From contig JAEZKN010000522.1 in the NCBI GenBank assembly GCA_023415395.1, forward strand, positions 1 to 17,138: a stretch of 17,138 bases of DNA, written 5' to 3'. Every line of letters starts with the position of its first letter. Position 1 is the stretch's first letter. The DNA comes from Actinomycetes bacterium. GTDB lineage: Bacteria > Actinomycetota > Actinomycetes > Propionibacteriales > Nocardioidaceae. Positions 14,001 to 17,138 of the stretch are shown piece by piece. A model generated the notes under the pieces. That model ran no database searches. It was given only the letters and a program-made list of their open reading frames with translations, and was not told the origin of the DNA. Position numbers and translations under genes: made by a program.

Positions 14001-16556
14001 CACCGGCGGACCCGACGGCGGGTTGCCCTTCGCGGTCGCGGTGTTCTCGACCTTCCCGGCGTCGATGTCGCCCTGGGTCAGCGTGTAGGCGGCCGCCGTG
14101 CAGGTCGTGCTGGCGCCCGGGAGCAGCGTGGTCGCCGGGCAGGTGACCGCGCCGACCTTCGGGTCGGTGACGCCGACCGAGGTGAGGGTCAACGTGCCGA
14201 TGTTGGTGACCTTGAAGGTGTAGGTGATCTTGCCGTTCGCGATCGTGCCGGCGATCTTGTCGAGCTCGATCGCGGCCTGGCCCTGCAGCACGGTCGTCGT
14301 CGAGTCGTCGTCGGTGACGCTGGGACCCGTCGGCGGCTTGCCGGTGACGGTGGCGGTGTTGACGACCTTGCCGTCGTTCACGTCGGCCTGGGTCAGCGGG
14401 TAGACCCTGCTCGGGCAGGTCATCGACTGTCCCGGGTCGAGCGTGGTGGCCGCGCAGGGGATCGCACCGCCGAGCTTCGGGTCGTTGACCGCGACGAGGG
14501 TCAGCGCGACGTTGCCGGTGTTGGTGACCTTGAACGAGTACGTGATGGTGTCACCGACGTCGGCGCCGTTGCCGTCGTTGTCGTCGAGCGCACCAGCGGT
14601 CTTGTCGATCTCGATCTTCGGCACTGTCGGGACGACGACGGTGACCGAGTCGGTGGCCGTGACGTTCACGCCCGACGGCGGCTTGCCGCTCGCGGTGGCG
14701 GTGTTGTCGACCTTGCCGTTGTTCACGTCGGCCTGGGTGAGGACGTACGCCGCCGCGGTGCACGTGACGGACGCGCCCGGTGCCACGGCGCCGGTCGGGC
14801 AGGTGACCGCGCCGATCTTGTCGTCCGTGACCGTCACCGGGTTCAGCGCGACGTTGCCGGTGTTGGTCACCGTGAACGAGTAGGTGATCGTGTCGCCCGC
14901 GTCGGGCCCGTTGCCGTCGACGTCCGTGATGGCGCCGGCGGTCTTGTCGAGGGCGATCCTCGGGTTCGCCGGGACGGTCACCGTGACGCTGTCGTCGTCG
15001 GTCACGGTCTTGCCGTTGGTGCCCTTGCCGGTGGCGGTGGCGGTGTTGTCGACCTTGCCGGCGGTCACGTCGGCCTGGGTCAGGGTGTAGGTCTTCGACG
15101 CGCAGGTCATGCTCGCGCCGACGGCCAACGTGGTCTGCGGGCAGCTCACCGGGTTCAGCTTGGGGTCACTCACCGCGACGTTGCTCAGCGCGACGTTGCC
15201 GGTGTTGACGACCTTGAAGCCGTAGGTGATCGTGTCGCCGGCGTCCGGGCCGTTGCCGTCGAGGTCGTTGATCGCGCTGGCGGTCTTGTCGAGCTCGATG
15301 GCCGGCTTCAGCGGGAGGTTGGTGAACGTGCAGACCACCGTGCTGCCCGAGCCCGACGGCATCGTGAACGTGCCGGTGCTGCCGGTGCCCTGCGCGACCT
15401 GGGAGCCGTCGGAGCCCTTCACGCACTTCCACGTGGTCGTGTAGTCGGTGAGGTCCGCGCCGCTCACGGCGGTCTGGGTGATCGTGTAGGTCGTGCTGGG
15501 CAGCACGACGACCGGGCCCGCGACCTCGGCCGGCTGGTCCTGGAGGCCGTTGTCGGTGCCGGTGGTGGTGCCCGTGTTCCCACCGGTGACACCGCCGCCG
15601 GTGAGCGTCACCTTGAACTGGTCGGTGCTCTTGACCCGGCCCTGCGGCAGGTCGACCCGCACCGAGGCGGTGCTCGGGGCGGTGCACGAGGCCATGTCGG
15701 ACAAGGTCAGCGCGACGGTCTTCTCCTGCTGGAGCGCCCCGCTGGTGGGGTTGACCTTGAGCACCTTGCCGGAGCCGGTGCCGATGACGAGGTAGCCGTC
15801 ACCGTTGAACGCCATCGAGGCGTACTGCCCCTTGCCCGCCGGCAGCGAGGCGAGCAGGGTCGAGGCGAACGCCGTCGACCCCGCCGTCGTCGGCAGCGGG
15901 CCGTTGACGCGGGCCAGGGTGCCGGCCGTGCCGCCGGACCCGGTGTCGTTGCTGACGACGTAGAGGTTGCCCACCGCGTCGAAGGCCATGTCGCCGTTCC
16001 CGGCCAGGCCGGAGATCGTGCCGACCTGCCCGATCGAGACGTTGGTGTTGGTGTTGAACGCGAACACCTTCCACGTCGAGCCGCCGGAGGCGTAGTAGTA
16101 GATGCCGTTGGCCGGGTTGATCGCGCCGGCGATCACGCTGCTGGCGCTGGTGTTCGACGGCGCGTTCCAGGTGTCGGCGTCGTTGGTGTCGGCGTCGAAG
16201 CGGACGACCTGGTTGTCCGCGCGGTTGAACGCGTAGATGTAGCGGCCGCCGCCGTTGGGCAGCGCGAGCGCGTTGAGGTCGTCGCCCTTGCTCGCCGGGA
16301 TGCTGCCGTTCGACGTGAAGGTGCCCGCGGTCGGGTTGACCTTGCTGAGCGCGTGCGAGTCACCGTCGATGCTGTAGACCGCGTCGGTCGCGCACACGAA
16401 CCGCGGCGAGCTCGAGCCGGCCGCCTGTGCGGGCGCCGCCGGCAGCAGCACCAACGAGAAGGCGCCGAGCACCAGGGCCAAGGTCAGCACGACCACGCCG
16501 TGGCGTCGTGCTCGTTCGTGCGAGTAGTCCGAAATTGCGCGCGTCAGCGAGCTCAT
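11085..16556 (-). CDS. Giant secreted repeat protein with DUF7507 and DUF11 domains
   Basis: This is a 1823-residue predicted extracellular protein. A long signal peptide (about 1-46) has a basic n-region, a VVVLTLALVLGAFSLVLL core and an AQAA cut site. Residues about 50-290 are repeat-rich with AFDAVGNLYVV and AFNGDGYLVIGTG, like a beta-propeller. About 295-415 resembles a prealbumin-like domain ending in VVCTFTNLP. Eight DUF7507-like repeats fill 417-1320. A DUF11 domain starts at 1321, is interrupted at about 1411-1685 by three His-containing units, and resumes with GGTVTNTATVTTSTPET. A beta-rich basic domain ends the protein at 1823 with no LPXTG motif or terminal membrane helix, so sorting to the wall by sortase is not expected. 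Such proteins are thought to be surface or adhesion proteins; no enzyme motif is visible. The ATG at 16556 directly precedes the signal peptide. Confidence 0.85.
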   Translation of the reverse strand: MSSLTRAISDYSHERARRHGVVVLTLALVLGAFSLVLLPAAPAQAAGSSSPRFVCATDAVYSIDGDSHALSKVNPTAGTFTSNGSIPASKGDDLNALALPNGGGRYIYAFNRADNQVVRFDADTNDADTWNAPSNTSASSVIAGAINPANGIYYYASGGSTWKVFAFNTNTNVSIGQVGTISGLAGNGDMAFDAVGNLYVVSNDTGSGGTAGTLARVNGPLPTTAGSTAFASTLLASLPAGKGQYASMAFNGDGYLVIGTGSGKVLKVNPTSGALQQEKTVALTLSDMASCTAPSTASVRVDLPQGRVKSTDQFKVTLTGGGVTGGNTGTTTGTDNGLQDQPAEVAGPVVVLPSTTYTITQTAVSGADLTDYTTTWKCVKGSDGSQVAQGTGSTGTFTMPSGSGSTVVCTFTNLPLKPAIELDKTASAINDLDGNGPDAGDTITYGFKVVNTGNVALSNVAVSDPKLNPVSCPQTTLAVGASMTCASKTYTLTQADVTAGKVDNTATATGKGTNGKTVTDDDSVTVTVPANPRIALDKTAGAITDVDGNGPDAGDTITYSFTVTNTGNVALNPVTVTDDKIGAVTCPTGAVAPGASVTCTAAAYVLTQADVNNGKVDNTATASGKPPSGVNVTATDSVTVVVPTVPKIEIDKTAGALDDNDGNGADVGDTITYSFKVTNTGNVALTLVAVNDPKLGGAIPCAATTLDPGQSMTCPSRVYPLTQADVNDGKVVNTATVTGKPPTGPSVTDDDSTTTVLQGQAAIELDKIAGTIANGKITYTFKVTNIGTLTLTSVGVTDPKVGAVTCPATTLLPGASTTCTAAAYTLTQGDIDAGKVENTATAKGNPPSGPPVTDDDSTSTPIPAYPSIEVDKTAGPIVDVDGNGPDAGDTITYGFTVTNTGNVTLDPVTVEDPKVGTVVCPSGPVAPGAQVTCTPVAYPLTQADVNAGKVDNTATATGKPPVGGTVTDTDSTTTPVPSAPSIRLDKTASAIDDVDGNGPDAGDTITYSFAVTNTGNVRLDPVTVSDPKVGAVTCPSGALAPGATVSCTPKTYPLTQADVDAGKVDNTATASGTPPTGSPVSDTDSTTTPVPSDPGINLVKTASEVHDVNGNGIDDGDTVTYTFDVTNTGNVTLTNITVADPKVGPVTCPSAPLAPGASTSCDPRVYTLTQEDVDHGSVDNTAVVTGTPPTGDPVTDDDSRTVDLPATGSIQLSKTASAVEDLDGNGPDAGDTITYSFRVTNTGNVRLDPVTVADPKAGPVTCPAGGLDPDESFDCTAVTYPITAADVAAGKVDNTATATGTTPGGTTVQDSDSTTTPVQPTVTNVKVKKTVDDATPREGDVITYTLTVTNTGAADAMDVVLTDVLPGGVTFVSADTPCTRSGSTVTCALGKVPAGATRAVDVQVRVDPLPEIGADHQHLFDVQKTEVHVDVDHDDRATGTVSCMPGYVVTDGSGRVDHVDQGTGTLADVHLTENRATGTGGWRATFVNDARGRAQAKVFAVCVKSESETVGNHHHDLVVGAQLSETRALPTGRTDVTLTCAPGQTPIQPGYLLDGTAPVVTSYPEGTNGWRFGVVNDGAASTGTFTMRCLADLTSTAAGHTHQLALDEVRRSVTVPAGQTAEFTLTCADDAKGIVAGYDVDPGLVVLGNDPRPIIRVFKLHNPTDGPLTARLFLLCLKNRTAKGADQGGTVTNTATVTTSTPETTSSDNSSSVTVTVDTSPVVLPVAPVVVSSPKVVAATVKCGAGAGACRGVATLVTSSKVRIGGKTVKAGTVLAKGAYRIKSGAKATLHLRKTAAGKKLLGKMHRAQLRIGGEVRTVRLKH
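11502..12326 (-). repeat. Three His-x-His repeat units splitting the DUF11 domain
   Basis: Within the giant secreted protein, residues 1411-1685 form three related units: A at 12033-12326, B at 11769-12032, C at 11502-11768. Each opens with a His motif (GADHQH, GNHHH, AGHTH), then has a strand ending in TVSC, LTLTC or TLTC, a GY pair, an aromatic-Arg strand followed by an Asn (WRATFVND, WRFGVVND, IRVFKLHN), and a closing Cys (VCVK, RCLA, LCLK). The spacing between His motifs is 97 and 87 residues. GAD recurs at both edges (1413-1415 and 1684-1686). I do not recognise the unit. Paired cysteines suggest a disulfide, and the His motifs suggest metal binding. Confidence 0.7.
12597..15308 (-). repeat. 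Eight tandem DUF7507-like domain repeats
   Basis: The units run 14967-15308, 14625-14966, 14280-14624, 13965-14279, 13623-13964, 13281-13622, 12939-13280 and 12597-12938. Most are 342 bases (114 residues). Each has the pattern I-x-L-DKTA, then DxDGNGPDAGDTITY, TNTGNV, DPK, a Cys pair (TCP and TC), LTQADV and GKVDNTATATG. The Asp/Asn-rich loop resembles calcium-binding loops, and the two Cys probably pair. Unit 4 is 105 residues because this loop is missing. The near-identical spacing suggests growth by unequal recombination. Confidence 0.85.
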
Positions 16557-16622
16557 CGCCGTGGCCCCCCAGCCTCAGCCCGTCCCCCGGGCAGTTCAGA
16601 TGCGACTTCGGCGGCCACCCTA

Positions 16623-16650
16623 GGGCCGGCGCGGGGCACCGCGCCGGCCC
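16623..16650. other. Strong GC hairpin between divergent genes
   Basis: GGGCCGGCGCGG (16623-16634) is the perfect complement of 16639-16650 around a 4-base loop, a 12-base-pair stem of almost only G and C. It lies 67-94 bases before the ATG of the giant protein gene and about 41 before the divergent membrane gene. Only TT follows on the plus strand, so it is not a standard terminator there. If the minus-strand promoter lies beyond it, it would be part of a structured leader. The rest of the 135-base spacer holds the inverted repeat at 16666-16685 and a smaller GCCC/GGGC hairpin near 16585. Confidence 0.6.
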
Positions 16651-16665
16651 TTGAGGAAATCCTGA

Positions 16666-16685
16666 GGTTCGGTCCGCTCCGAACC
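16666..16685. promoter_or_regulatory. Inverted repeat just before the divergent membrane gene
   Basis: GGTTCGG (16666-16672) is complementary to CCGAACC (16679-16685) with a 6-base gap, ending 6 bases before the ATG at 16692. Position and symmetry suit an operator or a start-site hairpin. No regulator can be named. Confidence 0.4.
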
Positions 16686-16691
16686 CTCCCC

Positions 16692-17138
16692 ATGAGGAAC
16701 CGCGCGGCGTACGCCGCCTTCGGCCTGCTGTCCGCGATCGTCGGCGTCGCCGCGGGGCACCTCGTTGCGAGCCTGCTCGAGCCGGCCTCGTCGCCGGTGC
16801 TGGTGGTCGGCTCGACGGTCATCGACCTGACGCCCACCCCGGCGAAGGAGTGGGCCATCCGGGAGTTCGGGACGCACGACAAGACCGTGCTCGTCGGCTC
16901 GGTGCTGGCCGGGGTCCTCGTGCTCGCCGGGGTGGCCGGGCTGCTCGCGCGCCGCCGCCTCGCGTACGGCGCCGCGCTGCTCGCCGCGCTCGTCGCGGTC
17001 CCCGCCCTGGCCGCCCTGACCCGGACCGGCGCCGGCCCGCTCGACGTGGTCCCGAGCCTGGTCGCCGGAGTCGTCGGCGTGGCGTCGTTGGCCTGGCTGG
17101 TCCGGTCCGACCGGTCCCGCCGGTCCGCCACCCGGGCC
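16692..17138 (+). CDS. Membrane protein, N-terminus of a probable molybdopterin-dependent oxidoreductase, 3'-truncated
   Basis: An ATG at 16692 opens a frame of 149 codons that runs to the end of the window without a stop. The product begins MRNRAAYAAFGLLSAIVGVA and shows about four hydrophobic segments: near 8-28, 64-86, 91-109 and 120-136, joined by short basic loops (LLARRRLAYG, RSDRSRRS). The stretch GHLVASLLEPASSPVLVVGS followed by VIDLTPTPAKEWAIREFGT is one I associate with the membrane front part of actinobacterial sulfite-oxidase-like molybdopterin proteins, whose catalytic domain would lie beyond the window. That part is not visible, so the enzyme call rests on the N-terminus only. 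No ribosome binding site is evident before the ATG, and no in-frame start lies closer upstream. It is divergent from the giant secreted protein gene. Confidence 0.7.
   Translation, partial: MRNRAAYAAFGLLSAIVGVAAGHLVASLLEPASSPVLVVGSTVIDLTPTPAKEWAIREFGTHDKTVLVGSVLAGVLVLAGVAGLLARRRLAYGAALLAALVAVPALAALTRTGAGPLDVVPSLVAGVVGVASLAWLVRSDRSRRSATRA

Noticed and set aside
12597..15308. Regular repeats considered as a CRISPR array or tandem satellite
   Set aside because: The period is 342 bases in frame, and each unit encodes a full domain; there is no short repeat and spacer structure.
16487..16530. Twin-arginine signal in the giant protein
   Set aside because: RARRHGVVV has paired arginines but lacks the hydrophobic residue pattern after RR and has a long hydrophobic core typical of the Sec route.

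Overview
The window looks like chromosomal DNA from a high-GC actinobacterium, most probably Nocardioides or a close relative (family Nocardioidaceae). This rests on the very high GC content, frequent GTG starts, 4-base start/stop overlaps, an MprA/MprB-like two-component pair, a HelD-type RNA polymerase recycling protein and a large secreted protein with many DUF11-type repeats. The genus is an inference; no rRNA is present. No tRNA, rRNA, CRISPR array, transposase or phage gene was seen.

Layout. (1) Bases 1-489 hold the 3' end of a fructosamine-kinase-family gene. (2) Bases 541-3181 form a tight plus-strand operon: response regulator, sensor histidine kinase and small lipoprotein, each joined by a GTGA overlap, followed 5 bases later by a thioesterase-fold gene (3187-4032). 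(3) On the minus strand, pabA (5866 to 5303) and pabB (5306 to 4029) encode 4-amino-4-deoxychorismate synthase for folate. pabB meets the thioesterase gene tail to tail, sharing a CTAG. (4) Just upstream on the same strand is a fused PhzE-type chorismate aminotransferase (7911 to 5983), so two chorismate/glutamine enzymes sit side by side. (5) After a cluster of palindromic repeats come a HelD/HelR-like protein (10233 to 8047) and a crotonase-family gene (11036 to 10290). (6) A secreted 1823-residue protein fills 16556 to 11085. (7) Divergent from it, a membrane protein gene starts at 16692 and runs off the end; its N-terminus resembles actinobacterial sulfite-oxidase-like molybdopterin oxidoreductases.

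Most unusual points. pabB carries an in-frame, roughly 90-base palindromic element (4839-4933) that adds about 30 residues to the enzyme, reminiscent of protein-coding palindromic elements in Rickettsia. The spacer 7928-8046 holds four copies of a different palindromic unit in a plus-plus-minus-minus order. In the giant secreted protein, the last DUF11 domain appears to be split by about 275 residues made of three related units, each opening with a His-x-His motif. Upstream of this are eight DUF7507-like repeats with a 342-base period, one of which has lost its Asp/Asn-rich loop.

Functional picture. The plus-strand left half is envelope-stress-type signalling plus a lipoprotein of unknown role. 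The centre is chorismate metabolism. The right half combines transcription-machinery protection, acyl-CoA metabolism and a large surface or secreted protein. No complete, self-evident new system (such as a defence or biosynthetic cluster) is visible; the novelty lies in the repeats and in the split-domain secreted protein.
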